A stretch of DNA of 64,000 nucleotides from Xanthostigma xanthostigma (Eukaryota; Arthropoda; Insecta; Raphidioptera; Raphidiidae), in assembly GCA_963575645.1 (NCBI GenBank), contig OY754469.1, positions 19,982,001 to 20,046,000 on the forward strand, read 5' to 3'. Shown here one piece after another: positions 1-12,507 of this stretch (positions within the stretch are counted from its first letter, which is position 1; every line of letters starts with the position of its first letter). A program made the position numbers and the translations under genes. The notes under the pieces were generated by a model, which saw nothing but the letters and a program-made list of their open reading frames with translations, did no database searches and had not been told where the DNA came from.

Positions 1-1715
1 CGATGAAATTACTTTTAATTGTAAGGACGGGCCTTCGCCCTTCACTAAACTGATAAGTTCGACGGCAAATGCCGCCGACATAGGCCGCTGAGTTTTCCCG
101 AAGAAACACTGAAATAAAAATATCTGTATAATTTTAATCTAGTTGCCAAATGTTAGTAAAGATCAAAGGAATTTCTTAAGCATTGCATCTCTGTATTTTG
201 TGCTTAATTTCGCTATTTTTGGTGCAATTAAGCAAATAGTTGATCAAAATCTGCTGCACTCGACCGAATAAAATTTTGAAAGAAGCTTCTTATAGTAGAT
301 TCACTAACCACCAAACCATAATCATTTCTTCTTAATTGATTTAAATGTCCACTTACACGGTAAACGTTTTTATTTAAAGTTGGCTATACCCAAAACCTAC
401 GTTTACAATCATTTTTTAACATTGGTATTTGGTAATGATTTTTAGGGTCATATATCCTAATAGAATATCGTCGTCTTAAACATTATCGACAAAAACAAAC
501 ATCTAACTTATGGAGGGTGCTCCATAATCTAACTGATCAAGCCAGTTTGGTGTAGTCGAATTTAATTCTGGGGCAAACTCGCTGCAGTTGAGCTAGCCGC
601 CGAATTTAGTCTGCGGACTAGCCCAGTTTGGTGAAGTTCCATTTTTGGAATGGATAATCATTATTACATCCACATAGTTAACTTTTTACTCGTCAACGAA
701 AAAAGGAGGGTTATGATTTTAACAGGATATGCGTTATATATGTAGACAAGATTAGAAAATTACAGATGTTGCCTCGTTAGGCAATATAGTAGTGAGGAGG
801 AGACGTCATCCGGCGGACCCCAGTCAATTCATTGAGTGACAACGGCGGTTGTATATAAACTTTGATGACAGACGACAGTATTTAACAAATGTCAAAGAAC
901 TTAATAGACAGAATATTTGCTATAAAAAAATTAAATGAGAGTTTTACATGATCCTAGTTAAATATAAATTACATTTTTGGTATTGTCATTATAGGTTGAT
1001 AAAAATATGAACGGTCCGCCAGCTGTCTTTCCCGCGCTTACGCTGATTGGATAGATGGAACGAGGCAGCATCTATTATCTTGTAACCTTGATATGTAGGT
1101 ACGTATCGTCGAAAATTTTTTGATTTTGCAATTTGTAGGTATGTCAGATGAAAAATTTAATTAAATATAATAAAGATATAGACGGATCGATATTGGATAC
1201 CAAGCGAATAACTTGAACAAACACAAACATAGCGTCGTAATTATATAAAAAAACTAAATTGAATTTGGAAATTTAGTCAATATTTGAATATTGTTATGAA
1301 TTAAACATCACCTGCCTACTTAACATAAATTGCTTACACTATAGTTATATAAATATGTTTTTATTTATAATTTGTAAAGTAAACACGACACAGTAATGTA
1401 TGCATACTAACTTGAGAACTATTGCCAATATCTGCATTGTTTAATAATTAAGTAAAACGATGCACTAAATTAGAATTTAAACATTTTAGATTTTGTAATA
1501 TTTTAGTGATTTAGTATAAATCACAATGTATTATTATTATAGGCTCTATTGGTTTCCCAACTTTACCATGCTATACGCCTCCTTAGCCGTATCAGAATTT
1601 GTTTACATAGGTATCCTCTATGGGTATCCTCGAATCTAATAAGAAGGGACGAGCATTGAGATTGAACTATTCGAGAGTATAGTATAGGTAATAGAGTCGT
1701 TATTTTCGTCCACAT
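1..1715. other. Intergenic AT-rich DNA, no gene seen
   Basis: I see no coding exon, RNA gene or element with paired ends here. The sequence is AT-rich with scattered GC-richer patches (about 20-100 and 1015-1060) that look like old repeat remnants but have no readable boundaries. Confidence 0.5.
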
Positions 1716-2208
1716 TGCACTATCCTACAACTTTTTCTCGTTTTCTTAAATAGGTTCAGTATCACGTATTGACCCTAAATGCACAAAATCCTTACAAATT
1801 AGGCGGGCGGAAGTGCCGCCATTTTTACAAAAACCGTTTCAGCCCATATCTCCATAACCGTACACTTGAGGCCAAAAAAGGTAATAACCTTTATTGTAGC
1901 TAAATAAATTTACTATCTTTTTTGTTCAATAATTTTTTTTGTATCACTTACCGTTTACGACTTATTCGACTATTACGATTTGTTTATTGACTTTTGGACC
2001 AATATCTCTTCTAATAATTGTTTAAACAATAAAATGCTAATGACTTAAATTTTAAATCTACAACTTTTCTACAGCTTTTATTTTAAACTTTTTTTTTTAA
2101 TTAATATTTTTGAAGCTATAACGCACTAATGTCAAAAATAAATATTTCGGGTCAGTAAGTGATACTGAACCTATTTAAGAAAACGAAAAAAAGTTGTAGG
2201 ATAATGCA
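1716..2208. mobile_element. MITE with about 57-bp terminal inverted repeats
   Basis: The ends are inverted copies of each other over about 57 bp: the left end begins tgcactatcctacaactt (1716-1773) and the right end is its near-complement (2152-2208), with the shared core 'aataggttcagtatcac'. The roughly 380-bp interior is AT-rich and non-coding. No clear target-site duplication was found, so the superfamily is unassigned. Confidence 0.75.
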
Positions 2209-2677
2209 GAAAAAAATTCTCTATTACCTGTACTAGTAAGGCAGCTGTGAATAGGTAGCTTTAGGATAAATGAAAATATATTCCCTTCAGAATTAGTGCA
2301 CCTATAGGCTATACAGTAATAAATTATTTTGGTTTGAAGTTTTTGACAGATTTCAGGGCTAATGAGTGAATACCTAGGCTTCTTTTAAAATTAAATCATC
2401 CTTAAATACAGGTACACCTAATAACCTTATAAACTTTAAGATAATTATTTCAATTAAATTTTGTTCCCTTTCAAAAAATGCAAATATATAAGGCTGCAGA
2501 CGTTAGATTTAAAAAACGTCAATTTTGGGAATAACATAAAAATCCAATATTCAAGGGTTTTTTGCTTTCACAGTCGCTATTTACGTAAAAAAATATACAA
2601 AATGCCTATTAATTAACAATAATTAGCAATTATGCACACAGCATATCCATGGCGTGCATAAGACTGTGCCATATATA

Positions 2678-3296
2678 CAGTGTGTCCCCGGATTGAGTTC
2701 ACAATAGGTGAGATTGACCAAAAATTTTCGAATTGGAATTTCATATTTTGGGATTCCGCCCTGCTTGGTCTGAAACTTATTTTTAGTTTACTTTCGATTT
2801 TTTAAATCAAGTAGGCCTTTACAGTTGAGCAAAACCTCTTTTCGTTTCAGGTAAAGTACATTTTCCGTTCATAGTACGCAAAAGTGTCACTAAGAAAAGT
2901 TGTTCACAATGAAAAATTATGACGTTATGCAAATTTTCAGAATGATCGGCCTTCTTTGATAAAATCCGCTTTTGTTTTGTTTGAAAAACAATCGCGTCGT
3001 AGTAAAGCAAACAATTTACTGTCATTATCTTCTATTATCAAAGTAGGCCGATCATTCTGAAAATTTGCATAACGCCATAATTTTTCATTGTGAACAACTT
3101 TTCTTAGTGACACTTTTGCGTACTATGAACGAAAAAGGTACTTTACCTGAAACGAAAAGAGGTTTTGCTCAACTGTAAAGGTCTACTTGATTTATAAGTT
3201 TCAGACCAAGCAGGGCGGAATCCCAAAATATGAAATTCCAATTCGAAAATTTTTGGTCAATCTCACCTATTGTGAACTCAATCCGGGGACACACTA
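2678..3296. mobile_element. Palindromic MITE, Tc1/mariner-type ends
   Basis: Almost the whole element is one inverted repeat: arms of about 280 bp run from 'cagtgtgtccccgg' inwards to 'ggccgatcattctga' and back out to 'ccggggacacact'. TA dinucleotides flank both ends, as expected for Tc1/mariner insertion. Short open frames inside the arms mirror each other and are not genes. The arms are nearly identical, so the element is young or is held similar by conversion. Confidence 0.8.
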
Positions 3297-3399
3297 TAAT
3301 ATTGTGACGTATTATAAAGTGTGACGTCAGTAGTCACTGACAATTATTTTGGAACCGAGCTATAGATATGTATATAGATCAAGTAGCAGGAATTTATTG

Positions 3400-5264
3400 T
3401 TTTTAAACGCTTTATATTAGTTTGGGTTGTAACTATGTATGTATGTAACTAACTATGTATGTATGTCCGTAACGGAATCTTTGAGCATAATTTTCACCAA
3501 TTTCCCGAAGTCTGATTAATTTGAAACTTTGCATACGTATCAAGGACCGATGACAATGCAATAATTTGATAACAGTTTCCCATTATCCTTATTAGGACCC
3601 CCAGGATTAATAAATTCTTTTATAGATCCTCTGTAGTAAACGCTTTATTTTCACCAATTTCCCGAAGTCTGATTAATTTGAAACTTTGCATACGTATCAA
3701 GGACCGATGACAATGCAATAATTTGATAACAGTTTCCCATTATCCTTATTAGGACCCCCAGGATTAATAAATTCTTTTATAGATCCTCTGTAGTAAACGC
3801 TTTATTTTCACCAATTTCCCGAAGTCTGATTAATTTGAAACTTTGCATACGTATCAAGGACCGATGACAATGCAATAATTTGATAACAGTTTCCCATTAT
3901 CCTTATTATTAAACGCTTTATATTAGTTTGGGTTGTAACTATGTATGTATGTCCGTAACGGAATCTTTGAGCATAATTTTCACCAATTTCCCGAAGTCTG
4001 ATTAATTTGAAACTTTGCATACGTATCAAGGACCGATGACAATGCAATAATTTGATAACAGTTTCCCATTATCCTTATTAGGACCCCCAGGATTAATAAA
4101 TTCTTTTATAGATCCTCAAACTAAAAAGTGAAAAATAAAATATAGTTTAAAAAAAACTAAAAAACACGCTTTATATCGGACTAAAAAGTAAAAAATAATT
4201 GTTTTAAAATAAGCTTAAAAAGCGTTGGGCGCTCGATGTACGAAAATGTGGAACAAAGCGCCCCACGCTTTTTAAGCTTATTTTAAAACAATTATTTTTT
4301 ACTTTTTAGTCCGATATAAAGCGTGTTTTTTAGTTTTTTTTAAACTATATTTTTTTATACATCCATCTTTCTCTACTTTCTAGCCGCCGGGCGTAAAGAT
4401 GATATTATAATTTATTATAAAAGAAAACTTTCTTTTCTCTATCAACATGCATTACATAATAATAAAAAAAATATAGTTTAAAAAAAACTAAAAAACACGC
4501 TTTATATCGGACTAAAAAGTAAAAAATAATTGTTTTAAAATAAGCTTAAAAAGCGTGGGGCGCTTTGTTCCACATTTTCGTACATCGAGCGCCCAACGCT
4601 TTTTAAGCTTATTTTAAAACAATTATTTTTTACTTTTTAGTCCGATATAAAGCGTGTTTTTTAGTTTTTTTTAAACTATATTTTATTTTTCACTTTTTAG
4701 TTTGAGGATCTATAAAAGAATTTATTAATCCTGGGGGTCCTAATAAGGATAATGGGAAACTGTTATCAAATTATTGCATTGTCATCGGTCCTTGATACGT
4801 ATGCAAAGTTTCAAATTAATCAGACTTCGGGAAATTGGTGAAAATTATGCTCAAAGATTCCGTTACGGACATACATACATAGTTACAACCCAAACTAATA
4901 TAAAGCGTTTAATAATAAGGATAATGGGAAACTGTTATCAAATTATTGCATTGTCATCGGTCCTTGATACGTATGCAAAGTTTCAAATTAATCAGACTTC
5001 GGGAAATTGGTGAAAATAAAGCGTTTACTACAGAGGATCTATAAAAGAATTTATTAATCCTGGGGGTCCTAATAAGGATAATGGGAAACTGTTATCAAAT
5101 TATTGCATTGTCATCGGTCCTTGATACGTATGCAAAGTTTCAAATTAATCAGACTTCGGGAAATTGGTGAAAATTATGCTCAAAGATTCCGTTACGGACA
5201 TACATACATAGTTAGTTACATACATACATAGTTACAACCCAAACTAATATAAAGCGTTTAAAAA
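3400..5264. repeat. 1.87-kb nested near-perfect palindrome with 157-bp tandem units (foldback-like)
   Basis: The two arms start and end with 'tttttaaacgctttata' and its complement. Each arm holds tandem copies of a unit containing 'ccaatttcccgaagtctg'; the left arm has four copies and the right three, and the extra copy is an exact 157-bp duplication (compare 3625 with 3782). Toward the centre each arm carries a second, complete palindrome (about 4138-4350 and 4466-4682) with a GC-richer loop of about 35 bp containing 'gcgctcgatgtacg'. A unique spacer of roughly 115 bp (about 4351-4465) separates the arms. Long inverted repeats made of tandem subunits are typical of Foldback/Galileo-type elements; the family here is not recognised. 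The 79-codon frames at 3808 and 4774 are mirror images within the arms and not genes. Confidence 0.85.
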
Positions 5265-7183
5265 TGATCCCTTATGACCCTAATAAAGCCTTATTAACAC
5301 TGTTTGGTCACTCGGAGTTCTAAGTTTTAATAAGAACCACATCAGGGAGAATATGGAGTAAGTTGGTGATCTACCGATCCAAATTTCTTTTTGCATGTGT
5401 CGTTTAATTGATTATTTTTCACTTTGTCAATTCCAATCACATTAAGATATCAGAAATTTTCTGTGTGTGCATTCTAAGATATCTTGTTCACAACAATTTT
5501 ATAATAAAACATTCAAAATAAATATTTTAAATTGCTTATTAATTTTATTAAAATTTATTTATTTAATTGTCTCAATACTTAGCACAAATAGTTTGAATTA
5601 TATTACGGGACGATTACGTGAGCTTATCCGAAAAAGTCTAAAGCTAATCGTTACTTTTTACAAGCATGATTCACATAATCTGGTATATATACGGGAAGGA
5701 AAAATAGAGTGTGGTATCGATTTGAGTTTGTTAATTCGCACGCATTGTGATGAAACATACATCGTTCTTTTCGTTTCAATGCGGGGAAGTGCACAATATG
5801 TTTCATCACGATGTGTACGAATTATAACACAGGTAAAATCGACTTGTTGTAAAATGACAGAAAAACCTCAATAACGTTCAAATTTAAAAATTTAATGAAC
5901 TACGGTCGAATTTCAACCACTGGGTGATCACTAGTATTAATAATCACTTTTATAACATAAAATTATGATGTGGAATAGGAGACACGAAACAAGTAATAAG
6001 GATTGCCCGTTTATTGTAGATTTGTACCACTTCAATTGAAGTCACACTTATTTTTTTTCCAATTACATAAATATTTGACCTAGCTAAGTAAATTTTACGT
6101 ATAAATTTACATGCAATCATTCAAACAAGCCTTAATTTTTGAGAGAAAAAGTACATGTATCGAGTACTAATATAAGGGAAACAACGGTCAAGTACGAACA
6201 ACGTTTGTATTTCATGCGCCGAGCGACTTGCTTATAGTTTTCTCTAAAATCTAATCTAACAGCGCTTTATGCGCTGAGGGCTCCGTACATCATTCATTAT
6301 TGTTTTCGTGTAATCTTTACTAGTCTCTTTGTATGTCACATTTTTTTCAAAATTTTAAACCTAATACTTTTGGAGATAACGGGGTGACTAAAAAACCATG
6401 CCTCTCCCCTCTCTAACTTCCAAAGTATTAGATTTAGAAATATCGCCTTATTTTTCCTGTAGGTACTGACACTCTATCAGTTCTACACAGGATGTAAGGA
6501 TTTGAGGGAACAGGTTTCAAACGAGCTTTTTCGCAAATATCTCAAAAACTGATCATAATACGCCAGATGAAAAAAATTGCTTTCAGTTTTTTAAAAATAT
6601 AGACACAAAATATTTTTTAATTCACATAAACTAACTACTATCCCAAATTTCAAGTCGATAGTGTTCCTGAGTCTGTTAATGAAGGGTTTCGTTTTCTGAT
6701 CATTTTGGTTTGGAACCCTAAAGTTCGGGTAAAAAGCGAAATATTTTCTGCCACTTGTACACTCACTCCACAAAAAAATGAAAATAGGTAGGTTAAACTT
6801 ACATTAATTCAGAACTCTATTTTTTAACAAATCGTTAATTCGACCGAATTTTTATGGCTTTATAGAACAAACAGCATGACTTTTTTGATCTAACTTAATA
6901 TTTCAAAGAAGTGACAGAATCGTGAGACCACGCCGTTTTTATATTTGTCATTCTTTTATCGGAACGTGGGTATCACAAATGCCATCAAATGGAACAAACG
7001 GTAATAACAAAATCAATATAAACGATAAAAATGACTAAGCTTTAATTTTGTGGAATCGGGTACCAGAAACGAGTACTCGATTTTTACCCGTCAAGTGATA
7101 ATTACCCGGTTTCATATTTCACAACCGCGTCCGCCAGCGCTCTCGCGAGTTAACGTGAACTGTGGACAAGCACTTCTGCACGT
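5265..7183. other. Intergenic DNA, no gene recognised
   Basis: A 135-codon open frame at 5467-5874 (+) has low-complexity, Leu/Ile-rich composition and no family resemblance; I do not call it a gene. At about 5738-5825 there is an imperfect inverted repeat with arms around 'gtgatgaaacat'. Nothing else is supported. Confidence 0.4.
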
Positions 7184-7191
7184 AACTTCTG

Positions 7192-7834
7192 CAGGGCCGT
7201 ACCGACAATAGAGCAAGCGGGGCGATGCCCCGGAGCCCCCTACTTTTTACAGGTTCGAAAGTGTCTACTTGTTTTTTTTACTTTTTGGAGCCCTTCCACG
7301 AATTACCTCTAAAATTGTATGAGAGGGAGCAAGAACACAAATCGCTATTGGCGGAGGAAATCTCGTGAGGCGGTAGATGTCTCTACCACGCTAGACACTC
7401 TTCTCTCATCTTTGTCTAATATACAGAGAAGGGTTATCTATGTTTATTCAATACATATATACAAAATTTCGGTTCGGAATTTCTTATTTTTATTCCAAAC
7501 TCGCTGGTATACCAAATACGCCTGTTCTCACTAAAAACTAGCCTACCAAACTTGTACATTTTTCCGATTTTTCGTGTGGACTTATTCATGGTTCGCCGAA
7601 GAATTTATCTTTACCTTAACGATCTATCATTCGAATATGTTTAATAGTTCCATCACGAATATAAATCAAAGAAGCACGAGGACGAAAGCAAGGTAAGACA
7701 CGAATGACAATCGTATATCATAATTTGGAACATAATAATATGTAATGGCCTTTTTAAGCACTTTTAAATTCTACGTAGGGGGACCCAATTTTACTTCTTG
7801 CCCCGGGGCCCCCGAGGTTCTAGTTACAGCCCCG
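7192..7834. mobile_element. hAT-type non-autonomous element, 643 bp
   Basis: The ends pair as 'cagggccgtacc' on the left and 'ggttacagccccg'-like sequence on the right (complement 'cggggctgtaac'). The flanks are aacttctg (7184-7191) and aatttctg (7835-7842), a 7 of 8 match expected from an old 8-bp hAT duplication. Subterminal GC-rich tracts with 'gccccgg' occur on both sides. The interior has no transposase; the frame at 7319-7534 is not recognisable. Confidence 0.7.
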
Positions 7835-8179
7835 AATTTCTGTATGACTTTATGGTATGATCTAAACCTGCAAAACTGTTTCGAGACAATAATATTATTA
7901 TAAATTGATTTGTATTTTAAGAAGAAATGAAGAAAATAAACTTCCATTAGAATCAAGTGTCCGTGTACCCGTCGTCGTCCCTTTAAAACGTAAACAGTTT
8001 AAATAAACTTCGATAGAATGAGGGAAAAATGTTTGTATACAGAACTAATCCAAACGAATAAATATATTAAAGTACATATCACGCGATATAGCCATATAAA
8101 ACGTTCATTTATGAATATTTGATACAAATTAAAATCAATAAGCACCAATAAACAGTGTTCTACAGTCTGCATCGATGTA

Positions 8180-8398
8180 ATTTATATTTGAAGATTGCTA
8201 CCGTTTTTTCGTCGATTTACGTTGCAATGTTCTTCACGAAAAGTGCTTTGATTTTAACGTGATAGTATATAGTCTATGTTCAGTGTCCATCCTGAAGGTT
8301 CATTCTAAATATTGAGGTCGGATATGCGCGTAGTTTCTGAGATTACGCCCTACATCCAAACTTACAAACTTTACCTCTTTATAATATTAGTATAGATT
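8180..8398 (+). mobile_element. Retroposon fragment (SINE/RTE-tail type)
   Basis: It shares the family blocks 'ttttttcgtcgatttacg', 'aggttcattctaaatatt' and the terminal 'ataatattagtatagat' with copies at 13.1-13.4, 36.4-36.6 and 43.9-44.3 kb. The head is missing or diverged. It is non-coding. Confidence 0.65.
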
Positions 8399-9202
8399 GA
8401 TTGTGAAAAGGTCCATTTTAACAAGGAAAATGTTTGTACTTGTTCCACGAAGGCATAACGCTAACAGAATGGTCAAATCAGGGCGAGATTGGGAACCCTT
8501 AGGCGTCAACTGCCTGTCACTGGAACTTTGAGTACAAACAAAACTGAATCGACGCGCCATGATCTAGAGTCAAGCCCAAACCAAAGCTTCAGGCTCTTCC
8601 AAACAATCGGACGGCCCAAGATTTTGCCCACGAAGTATAGATATAAAGAAGGTGAAACGACATGCGCTTTTTCATGATTTCTCCGTCCACAAAAACGGAT
8701 CCAACTGATGTTCAGGTCGAACCGTTCACTCAATGATTATTGGTGGACGTATCCGTTTACTTACTGATGATTGGTGAACCGAGTACGTAGTGGACAGTAG
8801 CGTCCTCCACGTGTCCATCAAATTGACGTCACTTTTCAAACATAGCGTTTTACCTCCTTATATCCATACATCGTGTCTTTGCCCGAGCCGAATGTTAAAT
8901 TTACAGAAGAATCGAGTGATCCATTTGTATACACATAATTCTGCAAACAAAATATGTTTAAAAAAACGGTGCAGCACATGTTATGCTCGCACATGATTGG
9001 ATTGCGTAGTGCTTGTATATGACGTATTTATGAGCTATTTATTGGTCGCGACTCGCAATCGTTTCTTGAAAAATATCATACTCTAACCTAGAAACGCGTT
9101 ATTGTAATAATATATTAATTCTGCTTTAAATATCATTATTATAATTTGCACTGATTTTTCACTCGGCACTTGGTAGAACATGATTAATAACAAATAGTAA
9201 AA

Positions 9203-9352
9203 ACAAAAAACACGTGAAAATTTTACAAAATATTTTCTCTTCTCAACAATCGTTTCGGAAATTCAGTCCAGCATCAGGAGTACACACTGTCTGTCCGAAA
9301 CGATCGTTGAGAAGAGAAAATATTTTGTAGAATTTTTACGTGTTTTTTTGTT
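9203..9352. repeat. Palindromic repeat with GAAACG motif in the arms
   Basis: Arms of about 58 bp (9203-9259 and 9294-9352) share 'gagaagagaaaatatttt' and enclose a 35-bp centre. On the minus strand the centre reads 'cctgatgctgga' followed by 'ttccgaaacgattg', a layout resembling the CTGANGA/GAAAC core of the palindromes at 37.7 and 63.8 kb, although here the first box is imperfect. Confidence 0.65.
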
Positions 9353-11015
9353 AAAGATCATTAATTAAAAAAAAGTCGAGTGTACATTATTATTAGTTGC
9401 ACATTAAAATCACTTTGGGTGCATATATCTCGGGAAATATCCACCAAAGAAATAAAGTCATCTAAGGACTTTTATTGCATTTTTGATGATCTTGTCCAAT
9501 GATGGCCCATACTATGGGATGCGCGCAAGAATACAAATTTTCATCCCTTTGTTCTATGCATGGAAAGTTATCCCTAAATTATTATATTTTTTTTTGTATT
9601 TTCATTCTACAATTTTATGGCTGTTCACATATAAGACACCTGCATGTAAAACTTCATCCGAATCAATGAAAGATGGCGGAGTTATAAATGTGTGACATTT
9701 AAGGACAGACGGACGGACAGATATAACTAAATTATAATAAGCTTCCGTTTTTTGGCAATTTGGATACGGAACCCTTAAAAATACTTCTCAACTAACTTTA
9801 ACGCAATTGCGTTCAGCTTTTCCCTCACCCAAGGTTTTAAAGCCGAAGTTTGGCATTAACATTTTAGGTAAGTGTGCATTGTTCATCATATCTATGCGAA
9901 CAAATTCAAATAATTAATATTGAACGGTTACATAATCACGATTTCAAAAAAAAACGAACGAAATTGTTAAATTCGCATCGCGTAAACACACTTTATATTA
10001 CGTTCATATATGTTTTTCTTTCCAAATAGACATTTGCAGTGCAGGTACAAAATATGAGTAGGGTACATAGTACCTACATAACTTAGTATATAATGGATAC
10101 TAAAAACTACATAAACTATAATTATATAAAGAATTAAAATTTGTTTGTTTGTATGCAAGGAGTAACATCTGGAACTACCGAACTGATTTAAAAATCTTTT
10201 CACTAATAGGAAACTACGCTATCTCTGAGTAGCATAGGCTATATTATAATTTTGATAAAAAATAATTTTCTAGTTCAAAATCTCAATATTTGTAAATCAA
10301 GTCGGAAGATTGCGTGACTAACACATAATAGGTAATTTTAATAATTTTAACGATATTAATTTGATGTGGCATTGTGACATAGAACATTTAACGCAACTCA
10401 GATTTGTCTACCCGTACCCAATAAAAAGTTCTGCGAGGCAAGACTGTAATATAGTAGAGCCAAAGGTTCCACTACTGTTGTTGCTGTCAAACGGGGCGCA
10501 ACCCCGCGACTCAAGACTGTATTACTGTTTCATTGCAATCGCGTGCGGAGCCGCGGGCAGCAGCTAGTAAACTAAAAAATACAATCGATGTATAATAGCG
10601 CAATAAAATATATTATTTAAAAATACAGCAATATAATTCCTCCTACACAATTTTGCTGTTGCATGTGTTTATGATTCTTAATAATTAAATTAACATCTGA
10701 TGCTGCGACATAAACATTGGCCAAATTCATGCATATTTTTATAAATCTATTGTTATTAATAAAGCAAAATGATTAATCAATAACATATTTTGTAGTTAAA
10801 GCAACTCTTTTCACCAGTACCCGTGTTATGTCACTTAAAAGGATTTGTACTGTATAATGTCAATGAACTCAACAACTGAAGTACACAATAAAAACAGTTA
10901 GATGCAAAGTGATATTCAATTGTTATTGGTATGTTTGGCCCACCTCAGAATACACTTTTCTTGTGAATGTAAGCTGGCTAAAATATATTGTATGCACTAC
11001 TAAAATGTATATATA
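9353..11015. other. Gene-free; decayed retroposon tails
   Basis: About 9640-9775 contains a retroposon-like 3' part ('ggacagacggacggacag', then 'tacggaacccttaa'). About 10535-10568 carries an end-like motif, 'ggagccgcgggcagcagct', similar to one at 44905-44935. The remainder is AT-rich with no coding signal. Confidence 0.45.
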
Positions 11016-11668
11016 CAGTAAAACCTCGTTAACACGAACTCGTAAAAATCAGGCAAAAAGTTCGTGTTATGTGGGAGTTCGTGTAAACCGAGTATGGCAT
11101 AAAATACAATCATTTTTTAAGTGTCAAATCATGATTTATTTTAAGTAAACATTGAATAATTATTTATTATAAATTATTTAATAACATTAATTGTTCTTAA
11201 ATATTATCTGAGTTTGAAAGTTTGTTTTTATTTGTTTACAAAATACATTTCAATATTGTTTTGACGATAAGTTGGTCGGAGTTTCTGTGCACATTCAAAA
11301 TTTTGAGGTATGTTTCTATTTATAGGATTTCGAGTGAATTTTTAATCTCTCAGTCCTTTGTCTATTTTTAGAATGTGAGTTAATTACTTTTGTAATCCCT
11401 TAAGCGAATCTTTTCTTTTAGTTGTATTGTAGGTATATGCATTGACCAAAATGATCAAAATATATGATTTGAGAATTTTTGTAGTTCGTATTATCCGATA
11501 ATTAACCGTGAAGGGACGAAAAAGTTGTTCGAAGTTCGTATTAACGAGGGTTCGTGTTAACCGAACATAATTACATTAAAGCTTATGTGACCATTGTCGA
11601 GAGCAAATTTTTGTTCGCGTTAAACCGAAATTCGTGTTAACCGTGTTCGTGTTAACGAGGGTTTACTG
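11016..11668. mobile_element. pogo/Tigger-type MITE, copy 1
   Basis: The element begins 'cagtaaaacctcgttaac' and ends 'gttaacgagggtttactg', between TA dinucleotides (11014-11015 and 11669-11670). Subterminal 'ttcgtgttaac' motifs are repeated. Such ends and TA targets are characteristic of pogo/Tigger elements. A second copy lies in the opposite orientation at 19706-20349. Confidence 0.88.
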
Positions 11669-12131
11669 TAGTTTCATTATTTCTTTGTTGATGATATATT
11701 CAATTTCTTGTGACTGAATGATTGAATCAATATTTGAATGAAAATAAATTAAAAATATGGATTGGTGCTGGACACAAATACCCGTGGCACGCAAACCTCA
11801 CAAGCGAGGCTATTTTTAAATTATCATTTCTTGAGAATCCTGCATAATAGATGCTAAAATTGCTTTTATTATGAAAATGTATGAAAATTTTTTATAAGCT
11901 GAGAGTCTTAAAAAGCTTTTAGCGGTTCGCATTTACGTTGCGAATTTTGTTTTATGGGGTGAAAACAGATCCCAAAAGGATTAAAAAACTCAGCTGTGTA
12001 TTTTTTACTGTATGTGTGATATAAAATTTATGCGACATAAATAAGAAATTTTTAAAAATTACACCAATTTTCTAAATCTTTTTTTATTGATTGGGGGATC
12101 CATATTTTATTTGTTCTCGTTCACTTATCAT

Positions 12132-12319
12132 CAGGCGCGGTCGCAGCCTGAAATTTTGGGGGGGGGGTCACTCACTACACTAATAAAAAAAGTCGTCTTT
12201 TTGTATTGTAGCTAAAAATTTTCTTTTATTATTTGGCAAATTTTTGAGATTTTTCAATTTGACTTTAGATTTTGGGGGGGGTCATGTCCCCTGTGACCCC
12301 CCCCTTCGGACCGCGCCTG
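12132..12319. mobile_element. hAT-type MITE, 188 bp, perfect 8-bp TSD
   Basis: It starts 'caggcgcggtcgcagcc' and ends 'cggaccgcgcctg', and is flanked by identical 8-bp copies of cttatcat (12124-12131 and 12320-12327). Runs of G on the left and C on the right sit inside the ends. It has no coding capacity. The perfect duplication argues for a fairly recent insertion. Confidence 0.88.
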
Positions 12320-12461
12320 CTTATCATGTGTTAAAATAAATATGTAATATAGAAAAATCTAAAAAAAAAAACACAAAAAATCTGTTTTAATTTTTGAAGT
12401 GAAACTTCTTTAGCGGCGTTGTACACTTTTTTTGTAATGGGTAAAAAATGTTAAACGCGCG

Positions 12462-12507
12462 TCAGGGACACGTGACCGTAAACTCGCGTCAGGGTCACGT
12501 GTCCTGA
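12462..12507. repeat. Short inverted repeat with CACGTG cores
   Basis: Two arms containing 'gacacgtgacc' and 'ggtcacgtgtc' face each other across about 15 bp. It could form a hairpin or offer paired E-box sites; no gene is near, so I treat it as structure only. Confidence 0.5.

Noticed and set aside
3808-5013. Identical 79-codon frames at 3808-4047 (-) and 4774-5013 (+) as a duplicated gene
   Set aside because: They are the two arms of the palindrome; the frame runs across tandem-unit boundaries and is a by-product of the repeat.
5467-5874. 135-codon open frame (+) as a host gene
   Set aside because: Leu/Ile/Lys-rich composition of AT-rich DNA, an inverted repeat inside it, no recognisable domain and no splice or promoter context.
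6591-6773. 60-codon minus-strand frame near 'tgatcattttggtttggaac' as an exon
   Set aside because: Isolated, AT-rich, no domain and no splice signals that extend it.
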